Source: Bacillota bacterium
Lineage (GTDB): Bacteria; Bacillota; Clostridia; Acetivibrionales; DSM-2933
Assembly: GCA_023430975.1 (NCBI GenBank)
Contig: JAEYYB010000161.1
Span: forward strand, 1-7,189
Direction: 5' to 3'
DNA length: 7,189 nt
Shown: piece by piece, positions 1 through 6,246 of the stretch
Position numbering within the stretch: position 1 is the first letter of the stretch
Layout: every line of letters starts with the position of its first letter
Notes under the pieces: generated by a model
What the model was told of the DNA's origin: nothing
What the model saw: the letters and a program-made list of their open reading frames with translations, nothing else
The model's database searches: none
Made by a program: the position numbers and the translations under genes

Positions 1-157
1 AATTTTAACTACTTACTGACTTTTATAAAGTTCGCAAGTTACTCAAATTTGATTTAGCTCATAGAGCTTCATCTTAAAATTAACGAGTTTCTTTCGTCTT
101 TTTACACTGTTTACTTTTCAAAGTCCATTTTTGTCCCACTCACTTGAGCGGAAGTTC
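1..157 (-). promoter_or_regulatory. rRNA operon leader (16S gene expected just beyond the left edge)
   Basis: Read on the minus strand, this stretch follows a strong promoter and resembles the transcribed leader of Bacillus and Clostridium rrn operons. In order it has a short GC-rich hairpin (stem 146-151 with 136-141), a boxA-like TTTGAAAAGT, an A-rich tract, a small perfect hairpin (AGCTC at 56-60 with GAGCT at 64-68) and an AT-rich end. No open frame of note crosses it. The 16S start motif (AGAGTTTGATC) is not inside the window, so the rRNA gene itself is inferred. The similarity is judged from memory of such leaders. An mRNA leader of another highly expressed gene is the alternative. Confidence 0.6.
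107..126 (-). promoter_or_regulatory. boxA-like antitermination site
   Basis: The minus strand reads GGACTTTGAAAAGTAAACAG. It is close to the CTTTGAAAACT boxA of Firmicute rRNA leaders and spacers, where Nus factors bind nascent RNA to prevent premature termination. It lies about 30 bases downstream of the predicted start of transcription, the usual place in an rrn leader. Confidence 0.55.
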
Positions 158-186
158 ATCTTACCATACTCGCTGTCTAATGTCAA
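158..186 (-). promoter_or_regulatory. Strong sigma-A promoter (rrn P2-like)
   Basis: On the minus strand, a perfect TTGACA -35 box (181-186) is followed after exactly 17 bases by TAAGAT (158-163) as the -10 box. Transcription would start near position 150 and run leftward into the boxA-containing leader. The near-consensus match and its position fit the proximal promoter of an rRNA operon. Confidence 0.65.
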
Positions 187-269
187 CACTTTATTACCTT
201 ACACCTTATGCCTCCCTGCCCCAACATGTTTCACCATGTCAAGACCGCTTCATCAGCGACAGCTTTAAT

Positions 270-299
270 ACTATAACACCTTAGCTGCTAAATATTCAA
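270..299 (-). promoter_or_regulatory. Second tandem promoter (rrn P1-like)
   Basis: The minus strand has TTGAAT (294-299), an 18-base spacer and TATAGT (270-275). It lies about 110 bases upstream of the stronger promoter and points the same way, as in the tandem promoters common ahead of rRNA operons. The match is less perfect than for the downstream promoter. Confidence 0.4.
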
Positions 300-524
300 A
301 TTGATAATCTGCCTTATTTGGCTATATAATGGTTTTATATTCCGTTATTAAGCTTATACACCTTTATACTCTATTAGAATCTTATTTACTTGATCTCAAT
401 ATAAAAAATAATTTACATGCGTTACTTTTCACACTTTGATAACAGTATTTTACCTTAAAGACAGTTAAAAACCATGTTGGAATCAGCCATTTTCACTGAC
501 CCATCATTGACAACAAAACTGAAG

Positions 525-1484
525 CTATACAAGTTCATTCCAAAGAGCATTGAAAGCTTCATTTTCCATTTTAAAAAAGACCGGCAAAAAGCCATAATGT
601 ATATATCCTCCTTTAAAAAGCCTTAGTTGTACCTGGCAGCCATCATTTAAAATGACATATACAAACTTTTGACTTTCATCTTGGCTTTCAAATAAATAGG
701 ACATACTTTCCTGTTTATAAGGAATTGTATTTTTCAATTCATTCAAAAAGCTGTTTAACGCCTTGATATTTGCAATTTCCTTATATTGTTGTTTACCATA
801 ATTCCAACTTTCGAAGTCCTCATATCTTGCTGCTTTTATATTGTTCTCTACCTTCATTTTATCAAAAACATCAGCACCGGTTTTTACAGTAATCCCGTTA
901 AGGCACTCATAGAATTGTGCATCATGTAAAGTTCCATTTTGTTTTAAATATGTCATTATTCTAAAGCTTTTATCATAGCCTTTAACAGAATAAACATCCT
1001 GTTCTCCTACAGTTGATGCAAATTCTACTGCATAATCATCCTGTTTACTCCATTCATCTATATTTCCCTTTGTAGTGCCAAGTTTTTCATCAAGCAAATT
1101 CTCTGCACTTTCCACACTTACTTTTGTATCTGTTTGAGTATATATCCTTCCTTGATATACAATAAGCCCTATCATGTCCATCTTAATAGTGGAGTTTGTA
1201 TCCTTTGGCAGCTCCGTTTTAGGTATATTAACAGCTGTTCTAGAATTCTCGGTATTTAGAGTGGCATCAGGCCTTTTATCAATGAATTTGTCAGACTTTT
1301 TAATTATGAAACTAAACCCCAATATTCCAATACAAATAACCATTGCAAGACTGACTACAGACACGGCAGTTCTAAGCGAGAACTTTTTCTTATGCTTTTT
1401 AAGTATATTTTCGGACAACCTATATTCCATTCCCTTATCTGGTTCAAACTTACCAATAACTCTTTTAATATCATTTTTTTTCAT
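525..1484 (-). CDS. Membrane-anchored anti-sigma factor candidate (regulator of the adjacent ECF sigma)
   Basis: The protein has 319 residues: a short, highly charged N-terminal cytoplasmic segment (about 1-36), one clear transmembrane helix (about 38-61) and a large extracytoplasmic part (about 62-319). This layout is typical of transmembrane anti-sigma factors, which hold an ECF sigma factor at the membrane until a signal releases it. The gene's ATG overlaps the stop of the sigma gene (ATGA), and the minus strand carries a GGAAGGAG ribosome site just upstream, so the two are translationally coupled. The role rests on this arrangement and topology. I see no HxxxCxxC zinc-binding anti-sigma motif, and I do not recognise the external domain, which contains only two or three cysteines. 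No convincing terminator follows before the rRNA-type promoters. Confidence 0.7.
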   Translation of the reverse strand: MKKNDIKRVIGKFEPDKGMEYRLSENILKKHKKKFSLRTAVSVVSLAMVICIGILGFSFIIKKSDKFIDKRPDATLNTENSRTAVNIPKTELPKDTNSTIKMDMIGLIVYQGRIYTQTDTKVSVESAENLLDEKLGTTKGNIDEWSKQDDYAVEFASTVGEQDVYSVKGYDKSFRIMTYLKQNGTLHDAQFYECLNGITVKTGADVFDKMKVENNIKAARYEDFESWNYGKQQYKEIANIKALNSFLNELKNTIPYKQESMSYLFESQDESQKFVYVILNDGCQVQLRLFKGGYIHYGFLPVFFKMENEAFNALWNELV

Positions 1485-1969
1485 AACCCCTCTCCTTCCA
1501 ACTCGATTTTCAGAATGTCCCGGCCGCGTTTTAAACGCATTTTTACAGCTGAATTCTTAATTCCCAATGTCTCAGATATCTCCTTAACCGTATAATCCTC
1601 AAAATAATACAGATATATAACAGCCTTATACTTTGCAGGCAGCTTCAATATATCTTCCATAATATCTATATCTGAAGGATGGACACAGTAATTTTCTATT
1701 TCCTCCATTTTTACAACTCTTTTACGCCAGATACTTCTAAGCATATCTTTACATACATTGGTTGTTATTCTGATGAGCCATGCTTTTTCATGTTGCTCAT
1801 CTATAAATCCAGGGCTCTTGTACATAAGTTTTATAAACGATTCCTGCATGGCTTCTTCGGCATCTTCCTTATTTCCAAGATAAATCATACAGATTCGGAA
1901 CAGCATATTTCCATAGATACTGTATTTTTCCGAAAAATTATCACACGGCCGCTGTGATGGTTTTTGCAT
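1481..1969 (-). CDS. ECF-type RNA polymerase sigma factor
   Basis: This 162-residue protein has the two-domain plan and length of extracytoplasmic-function (group 4) sigma factors, which direct RNA polymerase to stress or envelope promoters. Region 2 spans about residues 15-80, with the LGNKEDAEEAMQESFIKL segment (core binding and -10 recognition) and WLIRITTNVCKDMLR. Region 4 spans about 108-155, with LPAKYKAVIYLYYFEDYTVKEI and the helix-turn-helix ending AVKMRLKRGRDIL, which reads the -35 box. I chose the ATG at 1969 because GGGGG lies 8 bases upstream of it. A TTG at 1972 is in frame but too close to that site. The stop overlaps the start of the anti-sigma gene. A promoter of ECF type lies directly upstream, suggesting autoregulation. 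The ECF subgroup and the signal cannot be told from the sequence. Confidence 0.9.
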   Translation of the reverse strand: MQKPSQRPCDNFSEKYSIYGNMLFRICMIYLGNKEDAEEAMQESFIKLMYKSPGFIDEQHEKAWLIRITTNVCKDMLRSIWRKRVVKMEEIENYCVHPSDIDIMEDILKLPAKYKAVIYLYYFEDYTVKEISETLGIKNSAVKMRLKRGRDILKIELEGEGL

Positions 1970-1991
1970 CAAAAAAACCCCCTTTCATCAA

Positions 1992-2021
1992 TAAAACGAA
2001 TCAAAGCAGAAAAAAGTCACA
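1992..2021 (-). promoter_or_regulatory. Putative autoregulatory ECF promoter of the sigma/anti-sigma operon
   Basis: The minus strand reads TGTGAC (2016-2021), a 17-base spacer rich in T, then CGTTTTA (1992-1998). ECF promoters usually combine an AAC-like -35 element with a CGT-like -10 element at 16-17 bases, so this fits in part: the -35 has GAC rather than AAC. The predicted start leaves a leader of about 15-20 bases that contains just the ribosome site of the sigma gene. Confidence 0.4.
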
Positions 2022-2111
2022 TTTTATTAATTATAGACTAAAATTTAAGGAGTGTAAGTACTTGTTTGATATGAATATTTGTATCAAAGAACGGACAATA
2101 GTGTTCTGAAT

Positions 2112-2215
2112 CTATATGAAAAGTGAATAATCTTTTACATTTGTCTATCGCAAATCCCGTAAAAGCGTTCGTTATTTGCTCTGACAAATGTAAGATTATT
2201 AACACTTTCATATAG
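2112..2215. repeat. Long imperfect palindrome (MITE-like or structured-RNA element)
   Basis: The arms 2112-2145 and 2183-2215 pair as CTATATGAAA with TTTCATATAG, GTG with CAC, AATAATCTT with AAGATTATT and ACATTTGTC with GACAAATGT, broken only by small internal loops. Inside them a second pair, GCAAAT (2150-2155) and ATTTGC (2174-2179), encloses an 18-base loop. The whole 104-base unit sits between the glxK terminator and the sigma operon promoter and encodes nothing credible. It could be a non-autonomous transposable remnant, a double-ended terminator or a structured RNA. I see no clear target-site duplication. Confidence 0.6.
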
Positions 2216-2244
2216 TATAAATCAAATGATAGGAATATTGAAGC

Positions 2245-2291
2245 AAAAAAATATACCGAGCCCATCAGATAAATTACAAGTTGGCTTGGCA
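2245..2291 (-). terminator. Rho-independent terminator of glxK
   Basis: On the minus strand, TGCCAAGCC (2283-2291) pairs with GGCTCGGTA (2254-2262) as a 9-bp stem with one A-C mismatch and a loop of about 20 bases. A run of seven T follows (complement of A at 2245-2251). It begins about 19 bases after the glxK stop codon. The large loop makes it weaker than ideal. Confidence 0.6.
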
Positions 2292-2309
2292 TTTAAACAG
2301 AATTGCCTT

Positions 2310-2825
2310 TCATTTGTTGCCTTTTATTCTTTTGATCAGGCGTAATATGTTTTCAACTGCAAATTCCGTGTTTTCTATACTTCTATATCGAATTGTTTCA
2401 AAAGCTTCCGGCAACCTATTTATTGTAAAAACAGAGGTTACGCCAAAATTATATACTTCATCTATATCATAGTCAGCTCCACCAGATATAACAATAAGTG
2501 GAACATTGTGTTTTTGTGCCCTTTTTGCAACTCCAATTACAACCTTTCCCCTCAGGCTTTGGCAATCAATCCTACCTTCGCCTGTAAATATCATATCTGC
2601 ATCTGCAATCACAGAGTTAAAATTCACTGTATCCAGAACAGTCTCTATTCCCATTTGAAGTTTTGAGTCAAAGAACGCCATCATTCCTGCTCCCATTGCA
2701 CCAGCAGCCCCAGACCCTGGCACCTTACTCAAATCTCTGTTTAAATCTTTTTTAATTGATTGTGAAAGGCATTTTGTACCTTCGTCCAGGAGCTTTACCA
2801 TTTCATGGTCTGCACCCTTCTGTGG
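2310..2825 (-). pseudogene. glxK: Glycerate kinase, C-terminal part (3' exon fragment, split by intron)
   Basis: This is the second part of the interrupted glycerate kinase, residues 210-380 of the rejoined protein. It starts at the conserved PQKGA motif, directly at the intron boundary. It contains the glycine-rich GSGAAGAMGAG loop (about 246-256) and TGEGRID (about 290-296), both conserved in type I glycerate kinases. The frame is open to its natural TGA, with no other damage, and a terminator follows. On its own it has only an internal ATG (near 2801) without a clear ribosome site and lacks the N-terminal part of the enzyme, so a working product is unlikely. Together with 5563-6189 it would encode a 380-residue protein, the normal length for GlxK/GarK. 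Confidence 0.9.
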
Positions 2826-3533
2826 GTACGCCTTGTTGGGCTATAACCCCCGTGTAACAAGCGGGAATAAAGCCTTCGGACAATTTAATACAAAAATTGT
2901 ACCAAACTGTTTCGTCAAATTCAAGGGGTGAAACTCCCCTTGCTGCCTAGAGTTAACATCGCTAATACCACCTGATAAGTGGGAGATGGGGCAAGTACTA
3001 ATCCTCTACTATGCGTCTTAAACCTGCCAGTTTAAGGGGTATAAAGTGTAGTGAAGTCGTAACCTGAAAAGCCTAAACCGCAAGGTATGGCATAATAATG
3101 GTGCGGGTATCCGAGAAGGCAAGGTTAATTAAAACTGAACATGTGTCGTAAAGCTTCGTCAGGCGGCGGCCGACGAAAGTCGGAAGTTTGAAGGTCGGGC
3201 AATCCTTTTGCCACGGTAGTATTGTCCGTTGCAGCCTGAAATGACTGCAAACTTAATTGTGTAACTGTAACTCAAACAATATAAAGAACCTTCCGGAGCA
3301 CAGCAGGACCTAAACCTCTCATTGAAAAGGATAGACGAAATGGAACAAGGGATGCAACAATAACTGGAGCATGGCAGTTGCAGAGAAGGTAATTGTTGTA
3401 CACAGGTATCGTAGTAGTCCGAAAACGGGAAAGCCGTTTACATGGCGAAGGGTACCAGACAGGCTGATTACAGATTTAAAACGAAGTGAAGTCTAACTCC
3501 CTGAAATATGGGTTGTGAGCCATAGTAAAGACT
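2826..3533 (+). ncRNA. Group II intron ribozyme, 5' domains (I-III and start of IV)
   Basis: These 708 bases before the intron ORF are GC-richer and full of local stems, as expected of the catalytic RNA scaffold. Examples near the 5' end are CTTGTT pairing with AACAAG around an inner GGG...CCC hairpin. Further in, the outer stem AAGTTTG (3184-3190) with CAAACTT (3248-3254) encloses the EBS1 hairpin. I did not draw domains II and III individually. A possible EBS2 is GGTGC at 3100-3104, complementary to GCACC at 2812-2816 of the exon, but its loop context is unclear. Confidence 0.8.
3197..3227 (+). ncRNA. EBS1 target-recognition hairpin of the intron
   Basis: GGGCAAT (3197-3203) pairs with ATTGTCC (3221-3227). 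The loop presents CCACGG (3211-3216), which pairs at all six positions (one G-U) with the exon sequence CTGTGG immediately before the intron. This is the guide that selects the insertion site in RNA splicing and DNA retrohoming. Confidence 0.8.
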
Positions 3534-5411
3534 ATGAACATTAAGCACAGCTTCACGAGCGAACAGGAATTAAAAGAAACACTCGATTTCATTTATGAGA
3601 AAAGTAAAACAGGAAAAGGTTTCAACGGAATACTTGAAGCTGCATTTAACGAAGTCACAATAATAACAGCAATACACAATATAAAAAGCAACAAAGGAGC
3701 AAACACTCCAGGTATAGATGGCAGCAGGATGGACAAGTACCTGCAAATGGACAAAAACAAACTGATAGGACTGATACAAAAATCAATAAAAGACTACAAA
3801 CCCAAACCTGTCAGAAGGACATACATAAAGAAGGCAAATGGCAAGTTAAGACCGTTAGGAATTACAACGGTCATTGATAAGATAATTCAAGAGTGCATAA
3901 GAATAATAATCGAACCAATATGCGAAGCAAAATTCTACCCTCAAAACTTTGGATTCAGACCATACAGAGCAACAAATCATGCAATGACGTTTGCAAAAAC
4001 ACTCATAAATCTCAAAACACCACAAAAGCCGATAATAGCCATAGAAGGAGACATAGAAGGGTACTTTGACAACATAAATCACAGGATACTTCTAAGAAAG
4101 CTATACAGGATAGGTGTAAAGGACAAAAGAATAATCGAAATGATTAAGAAAATGCTAATTGCCGGTTATGTATACGATAAAGAGAAATTTCAAACAGAAA
4201 AAGGAACAGTCCAAGGTGGATGCATATCTCCATTGCTTGCAAATGTATACCTGAATGATTTTGATTGGACAATTGGAAGAATGTATCATCATCCTAAATC
4301 CAAATACAAGAATGAGTGCTATGCGAGAACAAACCTGAAAAGAAAAGGTATAGTTCCAAAGTATTTGATACGTTATTGTGATGATTGGTTAATAATGACC
4401 ACGATGATAAATGAAGCTACCCGAATTTTGAAATACTTGCAAAAGTACTACAAATATCGATTAAAATTAAACCTTTCCAAAGAAAAGACATTGATAACAA
4501 GCCTTGAAGAAAACAGAGTTAAATTTCTTGGATATGAACTGCTAGCAGCCCCACCAAGGGCACGACCTGATAATAAAGGTTATAAAGGAATTGTTGGGAA
4601 ATTTTATCCCAACAAAAACAAAGTTATAGCAAAGGTTGATAACATCTGCAAAGAAATCCTGAAATTGAAATCAATGAGGGATGACAAGATGATGGCAGCA
4701 CAAATAGAGAGAATAAACTCGATTATTACAGGAGCAGCGGAATATTATAAAGTAGCTATATGCAGTAATACATACAAATTTATGGACCATAGAATAATGC
4801 AGACGGCATATAGAACCTTCAGGAAGATATACGGAAAGAAATATAAAGAACACCTTGTAGAACTCGCAGAACTAAACAATAGACCACATAGACATGAGAA
4901 AAGGAAAGATAAAACGTTTGCAGTAAGATACGACGAAAATTGGATAGGAATAACCAAAGCATACATAACGCATAGTCAATGGGATAAGTACAATTACAAT
5001 CAGAAAATGACACCGTATAGTGAAGAAGGAAGAAAACTTTATATAATAGAGAAAAATGGAACAAAGCAGTCACCACTCGCCCGCCCTCCAATTTATGAGG
5101 ATGTAGAACTGTTCAAATGTGATGAAAAGAGCTTAAATAATTTCGAGTATTACATGAACAGAGAATATGCCTACAACAGAGATAGGGGGAGATGCAAAAT
5201 TTGCGGAGAAAATCTAAGAAGCAACTATAGGCATTGCCAAAGAATTGACGGAGCATTACCCCTTGATAAAATAAACAAGGTTCCAAATTTAGCATGGTTT
5301 TGTTATAATTGTCTAAAGATAGTACAAAGTGGAGAGATGCCACAAGAAATAAACTCAAAAATGAAATTGAAGATTCTAAAATACCAGAAAAAGCTTAAAG
5401 TTTTAAACTGA
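3534..5411 (+). CDS. ltrA: Group II intron-encoded reverse transcriptase/maturase with C-terminal zinc-type domain
   Basis: This 625-residue multifunctional protein binds the intron RNA, helps it fold and splice, and copies it into DNA at a new site. The RT domain runs from about 30 to 335: NKGANTPGIDG (53-63), KLRPLGI (104-110), FGFRPYRAT (139-147), the first catalytic Asp in EGDIEGYFD (D173), QGGCISPLLANVYL (227-240), the catalytic YCDD (281-284; most relatives have YADD), LNLSKEKT (312-319) and VKFLGYEL (329-336). The maturase/thumb region follows (about 350-460). The C-terminal region has CxxC at 554-557 and 590-593, like the HNH nuclease of such proteins, but most of its histidines are replaced (HC at 567-568, C590, L594). 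The ORF lies in domain IV. No good ribosome site precedes the ATG. The symbol is a family label, not proof of orthology to LtrA. Confidence 0.93.
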   Translation: MNIKHSFTSEQELKETLDFIYEKSKTGKGFNGILEAAFNEVTIITAIHNIKSNKGANTPGIDGSRMDKYLQMDKNKLIGLIQKSIKDYKPKPVRRTYIKKANGKLRPLGITTVIDKIIQECIRIIIEPICEAKFYPQNFGFRPYRATNHAMTFAKTLINLKTPQKPIIAIEGDIEGYFDNINHRILLRKLYRIGVKDKRIIEMIKKMLIAGYVYDKEKFQTEKGTVQGGCISPLLANVYLNDFDWTIGRMYHHPKSKYKNECYARTNLKRKGIVPKYLIRYCDDWLIMTTMINEATRILKYLQKYYKYRLKLNLSKEKTLITSLEENRVKFLGYELLAAPPRARPDNKGYKGIVGKFYPNKNKVIAKVDNICKEILKLKSMRDDKMMAAQIERINSIITGAAEYYKVAICSNTYKFMDHRIMQTAYRTFRKIYGKKYKEHLVELAELNNRPHRHEKRKDKTFAVRYDENWIGITKAYITHSQWDKYNYNQKMTPYSEEGRKLYIIEKNGTKQSPLARPPIYEDVELFKCDEKSLNNFEYYMNREYAYNRDRGRCKICGENLRSNYRHCQRIDGALPLDKINKVPNLAWFCYNCLKIVQSGEMPQEINSKMKLKILKYQKKLKVLN

Positions 5412-5416
5412 AGCAT

Positions 5417-5438
5417 CTTGCTATCGTGAGGTAGCAGG
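5417..5438 (+). ncRNA. Intron RNA hairpin with GUGA tetraloop after the ORF
   Basis: CTTGCTATC (5417-5425) and GGTAGCAGG (5430-5438) form a 9-bp stem (two wobble pairs) capped by GTGA, a GNRA tetraloop. It starts six bases after the RT stop codon and is followed by a smaller GCC/GGC hairpin. It probably belongs to the 3' part of domain IV, where it could make a tertiary contact. Confidence 0.6.
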
Positions 5439-5479
5439 AAGTCGAAAGCCGAGGAAGGCAAGTAGGTTGGTTTGTTGGA

Positions 5480-5513
5480 AAGCCGGATGAATCGAAAGGT
5501 TCCTGTCCGGTTT
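5480..5513 (+). ncRNA. Group II intron domain V (catalytic hairpin)
   Basis: These 34 bases form the standard domain V: a 9-bp lower stem beginning AAGCCGGAT and ending GTCCGGTTT, a 2-base CU bulge, a 5-bp upper stem GAATC/GGTTC and a GAAA tetraloop. The catalytic AGC triad is at 5481-5483 and pairs within GGTTT as expected. It binds the metal ions used in splicing. All essential elements are present, so the ribozyme is probably active. Confidence 0.92.
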
Positions 5514-5515
5514 GG

Positions 5516-5560
5516 AGCCGGGGAAAAGCTGGAGATCACGTCAAAGGTTTACCTATGGCT
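5516..5560 (+). ncRNA. Group II intron domain VI with branch-point A
   Basis: AGCCG (5516-5520) pairs with TGGCT (5556-5560). A5555 is then left bulged, and the stem continues GGG (5521-5523) with CCT (5552-5554) and AAA (5524-5526) with TTT (5548-5550). A5555 is the eighth base from the 3' end of the intron, the normal position of the lariat branch point. This fixes the 3' boundary at 5562. Confidence 0.85.
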
Positions 5561-5562
5561 AT

Positions 5563-6189
5563 TGCAAATACGAAGGCTGCACCCGTTGGTCCGTACATCG
5601 GATTGTCAATATCACACATCGTAACTATTTCAATTCCATTTATAATTTCATTTTTGTTTGACATATCGATTCTGTCAATTTCACAAAGCGTTCCACCAAC
5701 AGGAATAAAATCCTCACCTTTATTATTGTAAAACTTAACTCCAATTGCTGATGCTGCTCCACAACCGCCGTCATTTGTACTGCTTCCACCAAGTCCAACA
5801 ATTATCTTCTTTACACCTTTAGCTGCAGCATCTAATATTAATTGTCCAACACCATAAGTAGTAGTTTTCAGAGGGTTCTTTCTCTCCTCAACCAGCGGTA
5901 ATCCTGCACAAGCTGCCATCTCTATCACTGCAGTGTTTCCATTGTCAATTAATCCGTAAAATGAATCTATATCTTCAAAAAACGGGTTTTTAGCCTTCAA
6001 ATACACCTTTTTACCTCCTAATGCAGTCAAGAAGCACTCTACACTCCCCTCACCGCCATCAGCTACAGGTATTGAAACAACTTCACAGGCCGGAAAGTAT
6101 TCTTTCACCTTCGCACTCACAATCTCACATATCTTTGTAGCACTAAGAGTACCTTTAAATGAATCAGGAATTACCACAACTTTTTTCAT
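5563..6189 (-). pseudogene. glxK: Glycerate kinase, N-terminal part (5' exon fragment, split by intron)
   Basis: Type I glycerate kinase phosphorylates D-glycerate with ATP in glyoxylate, glycerate or glucarate catabolism; E. coli GlxK and GarK yield 2-phosphoglycerate. This fragment encodes residues 1-209, with PDSFKGTLSA (8-17), VADGGEGSVE (42-51), the glycine-rich GLGGSSTNDGGCG (132-144) and CDIDNPMYGPTGAAFVFA (192-209). The start ATG at 6189 matches the family N-terminus. Only a weak ribosome site precedes it (AAAGG about 14 bases away). After residue 209 the frame enters the intron's antisense strand, adds eight foreign residues (IAIGKPLT) and stops at 5536, so any product is a 217-residue truncated protein lacking the C-terminal part. 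Apart from the intron the gene shows no lesion, suggesting recent insertion. The choice between glxK and garK is not resolvable. Confidence 0.92.
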
Positions 6190-6246
6190 TACACATCACT
6201 CAACCTTTATGCTTCATTAATACCACCTAAGTAAAAAACTATTAGA

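Larger units (their letters stand above)
2826..5562 (+). mobile_element. Group II intron inserted antisense in glxK
   Basis: This 2737-base retroelement consists of a ribozyme scaffold and an encoded reverse transcriptase/maturase. The 3' end is fixed by a canonical domain V (5480-5513), a domain VI with a bulged A at 5555, and terminal AT at 5561-5562. The 5' end (GTACGCC) is fixed because the last six exon bases CTGTGG (2820-2825) pair with CCACGG (3211-3216) in a domain I hairpin loop, and because removing exactly this segment rejoins glxK in frame to 380 codons. No target duplication is expected or seen. GTACG departs from the usual GUGYG start. Its orientation is opposite to glxK, so it cannot splice from that mRNA. 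It probably moved by retrohoming into DNA. The structural class is not assigned. Confidence 0.93.

Noticed and set aside
237..242. A second perfect TTGACA on the minus strand
   Set aside because: No acceptable -10 box occurs 16-18 bases downstream, where the sequence is G-rich.
369..399. Possible third upstream promoter (TTGAGA-17-TAATAG, minus strand)
   Set aside because: The -10 is poor and AT-rich DNA gives such matches by chance; not strong enough to annotate.
484..510. Weak hairpin after the anti-sigma gene (TCAG/CTGA) as a terminator
   Set aside because: The stem is short and mismatched and no proper T run follows.
1174..1957. Several plus-strand open frames opposite the sigma and anti-sigma genes
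   Set aside because: They are antisense shadows of well-supported genes and contain no domain.
1970..1972. TTG as the start of the sigma gene
   Set aside because: It is only about 5 bases from the GGGGG site; the ATG at 1969 has better spacing and is the more common start.
2038..2292. Minus-strand open frame of 84 codons
   Set aside because: It covers the long palindrome and the glxK terminator, has no ribosome site and shows no protein-like conservation. It is a by-product of AT-rich repeats.
3100..3104. GGTGC as a firm EBS2 call
   Set aside because: It is complementary to GCACC in the exon, but I could not fold a convincing loop around it, so it is only mentioned as a candidate.
3534..5411. 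Reverse transcriptase as part of a diversity-generating retroelement, retron or abortive-infection system
   Set aside because: Domain V, domain VI and EBS1 around it, plus the maturase region, identify a group II intron. No template/variable repeat pair or msr/msd structure was seen.
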